This document shows, one piece after another, positions 17,967-26,830 of a stretch of DNA of 55,090 bases; within the stretch, counting starts at the first letter, position 1, and each line of letters starts with the position of its first letter. Below the pieces are notes generated by a model, which saw nothing but the letters and a program-made list of their open reading frames with translations, did no database searches and was not told where the DNA came from. A program made the position numbers and the translations under genes. The DNA lies in contig AP018276.1 in assembly GCA_004296455.1 (NCBI GenBank), positions 1 through 55,090 of the forward strand, read 5' to 3'. Source of the DNA: Calothrix sp. NIES-4101. Its GTDB lineage: Bacteria; Cyanobacteriota; Cyanobacteriia; Cyanobacteriales; Nostocaceae.

Positions 17967-17998
17967 TACATTACTCTATAGTAGACGCAATGCTAGGC

Positions 17999-19237
17999 TC
18001 AAACACTAGTTAAGTAAGCAGCAAGCTCTTCAGAGATAACAAACCGAGGGACATCGTTATAAGTTATGTCATAAATCAGAGCATGATTTTCTAATATTCT
18101 TAGTTTGCTTCTTAACCAAGAATAATCTTCAAGGTAATACTCAAGGATTAAATTATTAGGGTCTCCGTTATAAATTGCACCTTTAGGTATAATAATAAAC
18201 TCGCGTGCAAATGGATATTCACATAAATCCTTTCTCATAGCTGCTAAAATTTCGGGAATCTGCTTCTCGATAGTTATAAATGTATCCTCCGATGGCTTAG
18301 ATAAGCTAAAGCTGGGCTTAACAGCATTTTCTCTGTAAGTATTTCTGTAATTAGTAAGGCTTTGCACAACCTTACTAATCGATTCAAGTGCTTTGACCGT
18401 TTGAGCAGGATAGTCATTGCCAATAGAAATTGGTGGAACTGAACCTGTTACTTCAACTTTCTGTTTATACTGATAACAATTTCCAGCGAGGTCATAATAC
18501 TCTACCTCAACATATACATCCTCTCCAAAATTTTCTTTTGCTTTAAAGTAAGTTACTACATCAAAAAAGAATGGATTGTTTCGATCGATAACAGATGACT
18601 GAAGAGGAAGAAGACTCTCGCAATTTTGCATCATTTTGGGCAAAGGCACAATATTAATCTTGACATCGATTGCTGGTGCGTCTGTAAGAGCAAGAATTCC
18701 AAGTTGTATAGCTTGCGCTTTATCTGGTTTTAGTCTAAATAAATGTGTCAACCGTGGCTTTGAGAAATGCCTCTTAGCCCAAATAGCATCAACAATAAAA
18801 TGTTTCGCTTTAACTGTATGAGCGCCCGCTCGAATGTAATAGTGATTATCTGGAGCCATATGCGGTCCAGCATGACTTTCATGAACAATGACTAGTAAAA
18901 CTGCTGAATCTGGATGGATAGTACCCCGTCCCATTGAATCGTGTATTAGCTTGATATCATATTTAGGAGTTGGTTCTACTTGATTGACGATTTGATCGAT
19001 CCAATCACGCAAATCCTGCTTCCCGATTTTTAAAGGAAAGCCACCATCCGCCTCCCCATTGCCATCAACACCAGCAATAAAGCATCCACCTCCAGAATTT
19101 GCAAAACCTGATACGGCACAGCCTAATTTCTTTTTAAGATCGTTATGTGAAGTAACACTTGATTTGAATTCAAAGTCATCATCTTCCGCGCTTGGAAGTT
19201 GTGTTAGGTCGAAAGTATTTAGATTAATTTTTGACAT
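17999..19237 (-). CDS. AlbA_2 (Schlafen-like) domain protein
   Basis: The N-terminal 150 residues have the AlbA_2 pattern: an early acidic EFKSS motif, then GFANSGGGCFIAGVDGNG (about 45-62), and a tail containing YYIRAGAHT. This domain occurs in Schlafen-like nucleases and in predicted DNA-binding or transcriptional regulators. The remaining 250 residues are beta-rich and not recognised. It is convergent with mobV (33 bp apart), so probably separately transcribed. A role in defence or regulation is possible but not shown. No good ribosome binding site precedes the ATG. Confidence 0.75.
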   Translation of the reverse strand: MSKINLNTFDLTQLPSAEDDDFEFKSSVTSHNDLKKKLGCAVSGFANSGGGCFIAGVDGNGEADGGFPLKIGKQDLRDWIDQIVNQVEPTPKYDIKLIHDSMGRGTIHPDSAVLLVIVHESHAGPHMAPDNHYYIRAGAHTVKAKHFIVDAIWAKRHFSKPRLTHLFRLKPDKAQAIQLGILALTDAPAIDVKINIVPLPKMMQNCESLLPLQSSVIDRNNPFFFDVVTYFKAKENFGEDVYVEVEYYDLAGNCYQYKQKVEVTGSVPPISIGNDYPAQTVKALESISKVVQSLTNYRNTYRENAVKPSFSLSKPSEDTFITIEKQIPEILAAMRKDLCEYPFAREFIIIPKGAIYNGDPNNLILEYYLEDYSWLRSKLRILENHALIYDITYNDVPRFVISEELAAYLTSV

Positions 19238-19298
19238 AAGCTTGGAAATGTATCAGGAATCTCAAAGCAATACCCAATAAATGATAATAGCGTAACGC

Positions 19299-19421
19299 AA
19301 CTGGAAAACGCTTCGCTAAATCGGGCGGGGATTGGCACTGCATCAAAAATCCCTCGTAGAGCAAAACATTTAATCGTAGCAGCGCCAATCCCTCCGCTTT
19401 GCCGCCCGATTTTTCCCAGTT
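19299..19421. repeat. Large imperfect palindrome
   Basis: The left arm (19299-19338, with ATCGGGCGG and GGATTGGC) and the right arm (19382-19421, complement of the same blocks) could form a long interrupted stem with an AT-rich loop. It lies between two minus-strand genes. It may be a transcription end for the helicase gene's neighbour or a relic MITE. Confidence 0.5.
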
Positions 19422-19519
19422 ACTAGGTTGACTGTAGGGCTAATATATATTGTCGGTAGGCTTTGTCCCAACATAAGCGCTCGCAAATATTGAAACAGGT
19501 TCATTCAAGGTTTTTACGA

Positions 19520-22500
19520 TCAACTTCGCTGCGCTTCATGCGATCGCATTTCCCCATGTTGCCGAATATGTTCGACTAACCGCTTGGTTTCGCCACCTGC
19601 CAATTCTAGTTCCCTGAGATTGCCCACCAAAACAAACAATTCTCTTGCCCTACTAACGGCGGTATTTAGGAGATTAGGCTTGCGGTTAAGGAACCAAAAA
19701 CTATGGTCTTTGTGGCACTGGTAAGCGGAAAAAATAATGGCTGTTTTCTCTCCACCTTGGAAAGTGTGAACCGTGCCAATATCGTCCCAGGAAAAGTTAC
19801 GCCAACGGTTTGTAATTCGATACCTGAGTGCGTTGGCTTGCTGTGCAAATGGGGACATCACCCCAATTGTTTTTCCCCCATAGCAAGGCTCAAGGTTATA
19901 GCCTTGTTGAATTAAAGATGCGATCGCCTTCTCTACAGCATCGATTTCTTCAGGGTTGGTATGGTTGAGATGGCTCCCTTCAATGTGGTAAGCCAGCAAA
20001 TGTTTTTCCGTCGCGGTTTCATCGCCATTGGAAAGGATTTGCAAACCACCGGGATAGTTGGGGCTGCAAAATTGGATAATGGGTGGGGTGCAACGGTAGT
20101 GATTTCTGAGGATAATGCCGTTACCTAAGTCCCCTTCTGTACCGCTAGCACCAGCAGCACGATGGTAAGCGGTGGCTGTGTATTTGGCGGTGGGGGCATA
20201 GCGATAGTAGTCTTCATTCCCCATGCCCATATCCAGAAAGGCGGTTTTCAAATATTGTTTGATGCTATCGTCGCAAAGGTTGACAATTGGCTCAATTTGT
20301 TGAGGGTCGCCTGCCACTACTACCTTTTGGGAGCGTACCAGTAAAGGAAATAGTTGATGTACGAGTGTTGTACCTGCTTCATCCACCAGTGCCAGTTTCA
20401 CGCTATTGAGTTGGAGGATTGGCAGCATGTTACGTATTGATTGCAGACTGGAGCTAATGACGGGGAAAATTAAGCTTAAGTCGCGGTAGATGGCATCTCC
20501 CTCTGTTTCCAGTTTGAGCAATGCATCCCCGTCCCCCGTCAAGACGCTGCCATAGGTTTCTAATGCTCGAATAACGCTATCTTTGCGTCGAAGAACTTCT
20601 TGCTGTAAAAATGCCCAAGCTTTTTGAGATAATGATAGTTGCAGTGGGTGATAGTCGCGGTAAAAGCTACTGTAGAAATCCCCTTGGGAGTAATTATCGA
20701 GTTTATTTTGGATTTGTTGGTAATCTGCTTGCTGGGATTCTAATCGCTGGGTTAATCCCGTTAGTTGAGTTTGCAGATTGGTTAGTTTTTGATGGAGATT
20801 TTGCCATTGTTGGAAGAAATCCAGTTTTTGGGAAACTTCCATCTGGGCTGTGGTTAAACTCAAGCTGTCGAGGGGTATTTGAAAGGGATGGGCTGTTGCC
20901 AAGGTGTTGAGAACGGCAGCATTTATCCGGTTTGACAGACGCTTAAAAACTAACTTGTCGGTGGTCACGTTAATCCAATCTAAGGCACGTTTGGCAATAG
21001 AATCAGATTGTTTTGGTAGTTCTCGTTCTGCCTGGGATAAAGCTTCCTGGATTTGTTGATAAGCGGAGATGGGGAAATTTATATAATCCCCTAAACTCGC
21101 TCCTTCCTCTGCGAGTGCTTGTAGTTCGGAATTCTTTGCTGTAATATCATTATTCAAGGATTGGATTTGGAGTTCGAGTTGCGATCGCGTTTCTATATCG
21201 ATATTTTTTTGGCTGTTATTAAGGCGATTTTGCTCGATTAATTGTTGAATCTGGTTTTCTGCTGCGATAAGTTCGAGTTTGGCTTGTTGCCATATATCGA
21301 GGTTAAATTCGGTATTTCGCAACCAGTCTTGGCTTGATTGTAATTTAGGCAGGGTTTCCCGACGGATAATGCTTTGGTTTCCACCAGGGAGATAAATTTG
21401 TTGGCGATCGAGTTCAAGCTGATTTTCTGTTTTGTGCTTTGCTATGGAAGCTTCTGTAGAATTTTCCGCCAAAGCTTCTGTATAAACCTCTTGAGAAAGC
21501 TTTTTAGAAGCCTCTCTATCGCTTTTTGCAGAAACCTGTGTTAAACCCTCTTGAGAATTTTCTGGAAAAAAATCACCGAAATTTCTAATAGCAGATTCGC
21601 TAGAAAAGTCACCATTCAAACGAGAAAGAAATTTTTGGATTGCACTATTGTTGGTACTGGCAAAGAGAATTAAGTTATTTCCATCTTCCTCACCACGAAC
21701 AATTCGTAATGCCCTTGCCACAATTTGCTGGGCTACGAGGTGCAAAAACACTTCTGTCTTCCCTGTCCCCGGTGGACCACAAACAGCAGTTAGTAAATTC
21801 TCTTGAGTGTGTTTGAGGACAGAGGCTTGATACTCGTCGGGACTGTGGGAAGGGAATGCTCCCAAAAACATTATTTCCTGCTGGGGTGATGGTGGTTTAC
21901 CGCAAAGATATTGGATTGCAGGGTGAGTCTGCGTTAACCAATCACAAAGCTGGGGTGCTTCTTGTAGTTGCTGTAGAATTGTTTGCAAGTCGAGTTTAAG
22001 CAGGGCATTATAAGGAGTAAAATCACAGCGCAGTAAATATGGTTGCCGAAATGTTTTATATCTCCCATCTGGTAAATCCACCAAATCGAGAAAATCCCGC
22101 AGGGTTGCAAATCGCCCTTTAAAAGTGTCCTCTAAAAATTTCAATATTCCCGACGCAACAACCAAGGATTCGGCTTGCTCCTCCTCCAATCCATACAACC
22201 GCATCAAATTAACAACAACTGGCTGAAACTCGTATTCGGTCAAGTCCCAGCCAGTTTTACGATAATTGCCTTTAAAAATTGGCGAAATATCAACCGTGAA
22301 GAGAGGTAGATATTTTAGCTTTTGTTCCTTCCCCTTCCCTTGAATTAGATAGATTTGCGGGAAAGTAACAGCCATTTGAAAATCATTCGGTCTTCCCCTC
22401 TTGGCTGCGGCTTGTTGCTGTTGCTGGATTTGTTTAAATACCTCGCCATCCAACATTAGCTTATTACCAACAAGCTGCACTCCCTTATCTACGACTTTTG

Positions 22501-22606
22501 GGTATAAATCCGACCCGCGATCAACTTCCGCTTGAGTCAATTCTTCGAGCCTGATATAAGCTAACCAGGCTTGTACTATCCGGGTAAGTTTTTCCAACTC
22601 TAGCAT
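19520..22606 (-). CDS. Large superfamily 1 (Upf1/DNA2-like) helicase
   Basis: The 1028-residue protein carries SF1 helicase motifs: Walker A GPPGTGKTEVF (about 275), motif II LVDEAGTT (about 740), motif III VVAGDPQQIEPI (about 765), the TVHTFQGGEKTAII motif (about 943) and the C-terminal NTAVSRAREL motif. Between motifs Ia and II lies a long insertion (about 370-690), largely coiled coil. The N-terminal 270 residues are not recognised. It probably unwinds or translocates on nucleic acid. Similar stand-alone helicases occur on cyanobacterial plasmids and in defence loci, but no nuclease partner is adjacent. Gene start as given; no alternative looks better. Confidence 0.88.
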   Translation of the reverse strand: MLELEKLTRIVQAWLAYIRLEELTQAEVDRGSDLYPKVVDKGVQLVGNKLMLDGEVFKQIQQQQQAAAKRGRPNDFQMAVTFPQIYLIQGKGKEQKLKYLPLFTVDISPIFKGNYRKTGWDLTEYEFQPVVVNLMRLYGLEEEQAESLVVASGILKFLEDTFKGRFATLRDFLDLVDLPDGRYKTFRQPYLLRCDFTPYNALLKLDLQTILQQLQEAPQLCDWLTQTHPAIQYLCGKPPSPQQEIMFLGAFPSHSPDEYQASVLKHTQENLLTAVCGPPGTGKTEVFLHLVAQQIVARALRIVRGEEDGNNLILFASTNNSAIQKFLSRLNGDFSSESAIRNFGDFFPENSQEGLTQVSAKSDREASKKLSQEVYTEALAENSTEASIAKHKTENQLELDRQQIYLPGGNQSIIRRETLPKLQSSQDWLRNTEFNLDIWQQAKLELIAAENQIQQLIEQNRLNNSQKNIDIETRSQLELQIQSLNNDITAKNSELQALAEEGASLGDYINFPISAYQQIQEALSQAERELPKQSDSIAKRALDWINVTTDKLVFKRLSNRINAAVLNTLATAHPFQIPLDSLSLTTAQMEVSQKLDFFQQWQNLHQKLTNLQTQLTGLTQRLESQQADYQQIQNKLDNYSQGDFYSSFYRDYHPLQLSLSQKAWAFLQQEVLRRKDSVIRALETYGSVLTGDGDALLKLETEGDAIYRDLSLIFPVISSSLQSIRNMLPILQLNSVKLALVDEAGTTLVHQLFPLLVRSQKVVVAGDPQQIEPIVNLCDDSIKQYLKTAFLDMGMGNEDYYRYAPTAKYTATAYHRAAGASGTEGDLGNGIILRNHYRCTPPIIQFCSPNYPGGLQILSNGDETATEKHLLAYHIEGSHLNHTNPEEIDAVEKAIASLIQQGYNLEPCYGGKTIGVMSPFAQQANALRYRITNRWRNFSWDDIGTVHTFQGGEKTAIIFSAYQCHKDHSFWFLNRKPNLLNTAVSRARELFVLVGNLRELELAGGETKRLVEHIRQHGEMRSHEAQRS

Positions 22607-22762
22607 GGGATACTCGCGGGAACTATGTACTAACTGGTACTTTCTCCTAACTTAGTACTCTTTCTAGGTTTTCGACAATATCCCAGAGTTATAAACCGTT
22701 TTCCACAACTTTTTTAACATTTATATATAGTTAGCAAAAGTGCTAAACGTTAGTTGATTTTT

Positions 22763-23002
22763 TCATCCGCCTTTCTCAGCAACTATCGGGTAAACCTGCT
22801 CCCGTGCTAACCATGCAGCATACATCAATGATTATTGGATATCTTCCGGTTCCAAATACGGGTAATCTTCTATAATTTCAGCCACAGTTTTGCCATTTGC
22901 AACCAAATTCAAAATCAATGAAACTGGAACTCGCATTCCTCGAACACAAGCTTGTCCAGCCATAATACGTGGGTCGAAGGTAATACGGTCAAAATCTAAC
23001 AT
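22763..23002 (-). pseudogene. DUF433 antitoxin-like gene with an in-frame stop
   Basis: The frame from 23002 encodes a typical DUF433 protein (MLDFDRITFDPRIMAGQAC, then VRGMRVPVSLIL and DYPYLEPEDIQ) but hits TAA at 22832-22834. Translation past the stop continues in the same frame with SLMYAAWLAREQVYPI, which is the normal C terminus of the family, up to TGA at 22763. The stop sits where a Gln is usual, so a CAA-to-TAA change is likely. A 56-residue truncated product may still be made. The usual DUF5615 PIN-like toxin partner is not found next to it. Confidence 0.75.
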
Positions 23003-23074
23003 AATTTACTTATCCTTTCTCATAGATTGAATATAGGCGATCGCCAAGTAAAACTCGTCTCTTTATTACCATCA

Positions 23075-23431
23075 TTACAAAACTTCCCAATCTTCTAAAG
23101 CCACGGGTTCTGTTGGTTCATCATAACGGAATACCTTTCCTTGCAGGGCATAACGGTTTACTTCTGGTTGTTTAGAACTTGATTTTTTACAAATCTTCTC
23201 CCGCAGTCGCTCGACAACCACTTCCCCGTCAATACCTTCTCCTCGTTGCAGTTGTTCGGCAGCGATTTCAACTTTTTGGCGGGTTTCCTCTACCCAATCC
23301 TCATAGCCTTTTTCCCATTCCTCTAATAATTTCAATGCTTTGCTAATAACTTCGGACGCATTTATGTATTTTCCTGTCGCAATTAGTGTTTGAATGATTT
23401 GTTCTTGTTCGGGCTTGAGTTGGATGTTCAT
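23075..23431 (-). CDS. ParD-like antitoxin (orphan, with an unusual C-terminal tail)
   Basis: The 118-residue protein has an N-terminal ribbon-helix-helix like ParD antitoxins (MNIQLKPEQEQIIQTLIA, then INASEVISKALKLLEEW), which would bind DNA and neutralise a toxin. Its last 25 residues (GKVFRYDEPTEPVALEDWE) resemble the tail of a different class of cyanobacterial antitoxin-like proteins. No ParE-type toxin follows; the next gene downstream is the DUF433 remnant. It may be an orphan or a chimera. Confidence 0.7.
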   Translation of the reverse strand: MNIQLKPEQEQIIQTLIATGKYINASEVISKALKLLEEWEKGYEDWVEETRQKVEIAAEQLQRGEGIDGEVVVERLREKICKKSSSKQPEVNRYALQGKVFRYDEPTEPVALEDWEVL

Positions 23432-23638
23432 TATTTTCTTTTCCCGTAAATTTCCTCACTTGTACCAATTCTCTAAAATTAGGCAACAGATGACTCCCCA
23501 CAGACTTGTATAACGGGACTTTTCCCTGAGTCCCCTCCCCAGAAGTAGCGGCAGATATAAGCCGGGTGGAGTTTCCACATCCATTTATCGCATTCTTTTT
23601 CAAATTGGTATAACTTGATTCTCTCACCCGTTTATATT

Positions 23639-24661
23639 TCAAGCTTCGTTTGTCAATGCCTCCAATTGCATAAGTAACTTTTCTATTTTTTTAAGCTTCT
23701 TAGGGTCAGACCAAATAGGCGATTTTCTCAGCTTATTAGTCGCCGCAGTAAAACGTTCTTTATAATCGTGAGACTCGGTTTTTGGGGTGGAATTTGGGGT
23801 TTTATTCTCGCTGATATATTGCTTGATTTCGCTTAATGACCAGTTTTTATTAATGGCTTCCTCTAAAAATGTAATGCGTTCATCCTTATCTTGGATGGTT
23901 GCGATCGCTCTAGCCTTGGTATATTCAATAGAACCTTTTCGTAGTGCCTCAAGGATGTCTTCAGGGAGGTTTAACAAGGGCAAGCGGTTATTAGCAAAGG
24001 ATTCCCAGGTCATTAAGCCCAAGCCTTCAAACACTTCTTCAACTATTTTCATGTCTGGATTTACTACGTTTGAGCCATCCTGCTTGTTCTTTTGGTCTTT
24101 GATAATAACGTTATTGTCAGCCGATAAATTATCACTTCCATCTTTTCCAATAACGTTATTGGAAGACTTGCTTGCTGCTTTGCGGTCGTGTTGCAAGCGG
24201 CGCAGTAATGGCGGAATTTCGTTAATGCTGCGATTGAGTTTGAGAGCTAATAATTGCAAAATTCCCTCAGTTTCATCGACTGGGTTAAGGTCTTCTCGCA
24301 ATAGGTTTTCTATTAGTGCCAGTTGAAAAGCGGCGTTGTCATCTAATTCTCTGATGACGACGGGGACTTCTTTTAATCCAATTTCCTTAGCAGCACGATA
24401 GCGGCGCTCTCCTGCTACTAATTCGTGTTTTTCTCCATCGATGAGGCGTACCAACAATGGTTGGAGGATGCCATGTTGTTTAATGGATTCGGTTAACTGC
24501 TTTAATGCCTCTGAGTCAAAATAACGACGAGGTTGGGTTGGTGGCAGATGAATCTGGTCTAATGGGATGGTCTGGGAAGAATCGGCATTTTTGATGCCTG
24601 TGGTGTCCCAAGGAACTTCAATTTTGCTTTTGAGGGGTTGGCTGGCTTTAGTACGTCTCAT
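23639..24661 (-). CDS. parB: ParB-family partition protein
   Basis: The 340-residue protein has the ParB/Srx CTP-binding N-terminal domain (PLDQIHLPPTQPRRYF, then ELVAGERRYRAAKEIGL with the GERRYRA box at about 90-100, then LIENLLREDLNPVDE) followed by an HTH region. A low-complexity insertion rich in N, D, S and K (about 165-205) separates this from a C-terminal helical domain. It overlaps parA by the ATGA sequence, so the two are translationally coupled. ParB would bind centromere sites and act with ParA to segregate the plasmid. No obvious parS repeats were seen beside it. Confidence 0.93.
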   Translation of the reverse strand: MRRTKASQPLKSKIEVPWDTTGIKNADSSQTIPLDQIHLPPTQPRRYFDSEALKQLTESIKQHGILQPLLVRLIDGEKHELVAGERRYRAAKEIGLKEVPVVIRELDDNAAFQLALIENLLREDLNPVDETEGILQLLALKLNRSINEIPPLLRRLQHDRKAASKSSNNVIGKDGSDNLSADNNVIIKDQKNKQDGSNVVNPDMKIVEEVFEGLGLMTWESFANNRLPLLNLPEDILEALRKGSIEYTKARAIATIQDKDERITFLEEAINKNWSLSEIKQYISENKTPNSTPKTESHDYKERFTAATNKLRKSPIWSDPKKLKKIEKLLMQLEALTNEA

Positions 24662-25413
24662 GGTAAGGATTCTAGGCTAACGGCTATTTTTTTAAGGATT
24701 TCAACGGATGGATGCTTGGGTTCGTACACTGCTAGGGGCATTCGTTCTTCTGATGCATCAACAAACGCTGTGGAGCGGGGAATGGGGGCAAAGACTGTTC
24801 CGGCGCTGGCTAGTTGTTCGGTGATGGCTGCAAGTGTGCGAGTGTCCTGGGAGTTACGGGCATCGTATTTTGTCGGCACAAACCCGGCTATTTGCAATTT
24901 GCGGTTGGGTTTGTTGCGGACTGTAGCCACGGTTTTTAATAGTTCGCTCGTGCCCTCAAAGGCTTTGAAATGGGTTTCCAATGGCACGAGAACGTGGGTG
25001 GCGGCTACAAGGGAGATGTAAGAAAGCAGTCCCAAGCTGGGAGGGCAATCTATCAAGATAAAATCGTAATCTGATTCGATTGGTTCGATGGCTTCTTTGA
25101 GGCGGAAATCCCGCATGGAAGCACTAACCAATTGCATTTCTGCCGTGCTGAGGGAAATATTGGCTGGGGCTAAATCCATACCATGAATTCCCTCATGAAT
25201 TGGCAGGGGTTGTTCCTCCACAATGGCATTGTGGACGGTTTGCTCTAAATCTCTCGGAACCAAGCCCATAAATATAGTTAAGCTAGCTTGGGGGTCGATG
25301 TCGATGAGCAGAACGCGATGACCTAGTTGTGCTAGGTGGTAGCCCAGATTTTGGGTGAGTGTGGTTTTGGCAACACCTCCCGCCTGGTTAAAGACTGCGA
25401 TGATTCGGCTCAT
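24658..25413 (-). CDS. parA: ParA-family partition ATPase
   Basis: The 251-residue ATPase has a deviant Walker A box (QAGGVAKTTL, residues 9-18), the A' motif LLIDIDPQASL and the B motif FILIDCPPSLG. It belongs to the short, MinD-like ParA group without an N-terminal HTH. Together with the overlapping parB it drives plasmid partition. The ATG at 25413 fits the family start; an ATG nine codons upstream would add residues not seen in relatives. Confidence 0.93.
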   Translation of the reverse strand: MSRIIAVFNQAGGVAKTTLTQNLGYHLAQLGHRVLLIDIDPQASLTIFMGLVPRDLEQTVHNAIVEEQPLPIHEGIHGMDLAPANISLSTAEMQLVSASMRDFRLKEAIEPIESDYDFILIDCPPSLGLLSYISLVAATHVLVPLETHFKAFEGTSELLKTVATVRNKPNRKLQIAGFVPTKYDARNSQDTRTLAAITEQLASAGTVFAPIPRSTAFVDASEERMPLAVYEPKHPSVEILKKIAVSLESLP

Positions 25414-25616
25414 AAGTTTGTTTGCCTGCCCCGTTACCATTAAAGATAACTGGGGATGGGAAAATTGGTGCTGTTTATTTTACTGACTTGCCACATCCCG
25501 TGAAAAGTCAGATTTATTTTAGGGATGGAGCTATTGTTTTAACTAAAATCTTGATGACGATATAGGTTAGCACATTGTGGAGAAAGCTGAACGAATTATC
25601 ATCAAAAAAGTGATAC

Positions 25617-25808
25617 TTACCACTCCTGGCGAAGAGTGTCTAATTGAGCAAGAATTACTTCTTTTTTATCCTTTAAAATTCCTTTGGCTTTAGTAATTTT
25701 TTCATAGTCCCTTTTCCAATGTAACAGCATTGACTCTGGTACATCTACTGTAATTGAATCTTCATCCTGAGATACAAGATAATATCTTGGTATTTTGATT
25801 AACGGCAC
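25617..25808 (-). CDS. Small VapB-like (DUF2281-type) antitoxin-like protein, orphan
   Basis: The 63-residue protein has a beta-rich N terminus (YYLVSQDEDSITVDVPE) and ends in a helix of the type GILKDKKEVILAQLDTLRQ, which resembles the tail of cyanobacterial VapB-like antitoxins. There is no toxin gene beside it on the same strand; the PIN/antitoxin pair upstream is complete by itself. Its role is uncertain. Confidence 0.5.
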   Translation of the reverse strand: MPLIKIPRYYLVSQDEDSITVDVPESMLLHWKRDYEKITKAKGILKDKKEVILAQLDTLRQEW

Positions 25809-25894
25809 TTTTTTATCCTAATATTCCTAATCATATGGGCATAAAACAGAAATGCTTGCGACAAGAAAAGGGTTTCGCACTCTCATCTCATTCC

Positions 25895-26341
25895 TTAGCT
25901 GTTTATGCTATTGGGGTGAATAATAGTAATTCCTTCGACTGTAACAAAGTCTTTTGGGTTTAAAGTCAAAATATGGCTGATATTATGGGCAAGCACTACT
26001 GCCTGTATGCGTAAATCATGGGTACGTTTCCCGGAAATCCTGTGAGTTGTAGCGAGACTAAACCAAAGGCGAAATATATCTGGTGTTTCTTCCAGCCACT
26101 CAAACTGATTTATGAGCATTTGCACTGCTCGTTCGGTTTCTTCTGGTGTCCATCCCAATCCATTTACAGCAACGGGACGAGTGGCTACAACCCAAAATTC
26201 AATTAAAACTTGAGATGTAATAAAGCAGCGATGGTTGTTAGATATTAGATACCTGATTGTGCGATCGACAAGATTGTAATCGGGTGAAGCTATATCCCTG
26301 GAGCGCAACAGGATATTAGTATCTAATAGATAATTGCTCAT
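25895..26341 (-). CDS. vapC: PIN-domain ribonuclease toxin (VapC-like)
   Basis: The 148-residue protein has PIN-domain acidic residues in order: Asp in LLDTNILL (residue 7), Glu in QVLIEFWVV, Asp in RTHDLRIQA and a late Asp in NPKDF. VapC-type proteins cleave RNA, often tRNA. It overlaps the preceding antitoxin gene by ATGA, the standard arrangement for a toxin-antitoxin pair. It probably stabilises the plasmid by post-segregational killing. Confidence 0.88.
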   Translation of the reverse strand: MSNYLLDTNILLRSRDIASPDYNLVDRTIRYLISNNHRCFITSQVLIEFWVVATRPVAVNGLGWTPEETERAVQMLINQFEWLEETPDIFRLWFSLATTHRISGKRTHDLRIQAVVLAHNISHILTLNPKDFVTVEGITIIHPNSINS

Positions 26342-26577
26342 ACTTCATCATCGTAGATATTTTCTCGCCGCAGAGCTTCATCAGAAAGGTTGGCATAGCT
26401 TTTTGGTGCTGTATCTATCCACTGCTGCCAAAGTAATAATCTCTCTGATGATGTTTGAGGTTTACTGGTTCGTAACGTTAAATGCTTATTACTAAGCTTT
26501 TCTTGAAAGAGTTTTTGCTCTTCGGGGGAGAGGTTTAGTACCACTTCTACCAAGGAGTTTACAAGTTGTACATTCAT
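26338..26577 (-). CDS. Antitoxin partner of the PIN toxin
   Basis: The 79-residue protein begins MNVQLVNSLVEVVLNLSPE with a short helical domain, then a charged linker and an acidic tail (RRENIYDDEV). Its position before and overlap with the PIN gene identify it as the antitoxin. The family is a cyanobacterial type I cannot name. The start at 26577 is preferred over one eight codons upstream because it matches this family pattern and lies at the first plausible ATG. Confidence 0.7.
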   Translation of the reverse strand: MNVQLVNSLVEVVLNLSPEEQKLFQEKLSNKHLTLRTSKPQTSSERLLLWQQWIDTAPKSYANLSDEALRRENIYDDEV

Positions 26578-26830
26578 GATTGTGTATACGATTTTCCACA
26601 AAAAGCTATGCGATAGACTTTCGCTCGCCCTTCTGTCGCTCTATTATAATATCGCACTACAATAATATCCGGGATTAAACAGAAAAATGAGGTTGGTTTT
26701 GCCTCAAACCAACCTTATGTCTTAGAAATGATAGTAGTAATCCCGCATTTCTCACCATGTTTCTCAAAGACTTATAAAACCTAGATTTATGCTTTACTAC
26801 TTGGTGAAATTAAATTTTTATTACTAAGCT

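Noticed and set aside
23343-23642. Open frame of 99 codons overlapping the ParD-like gene
   Set aside because: It overlaps a better-supported gene in another frame and shows no family features.
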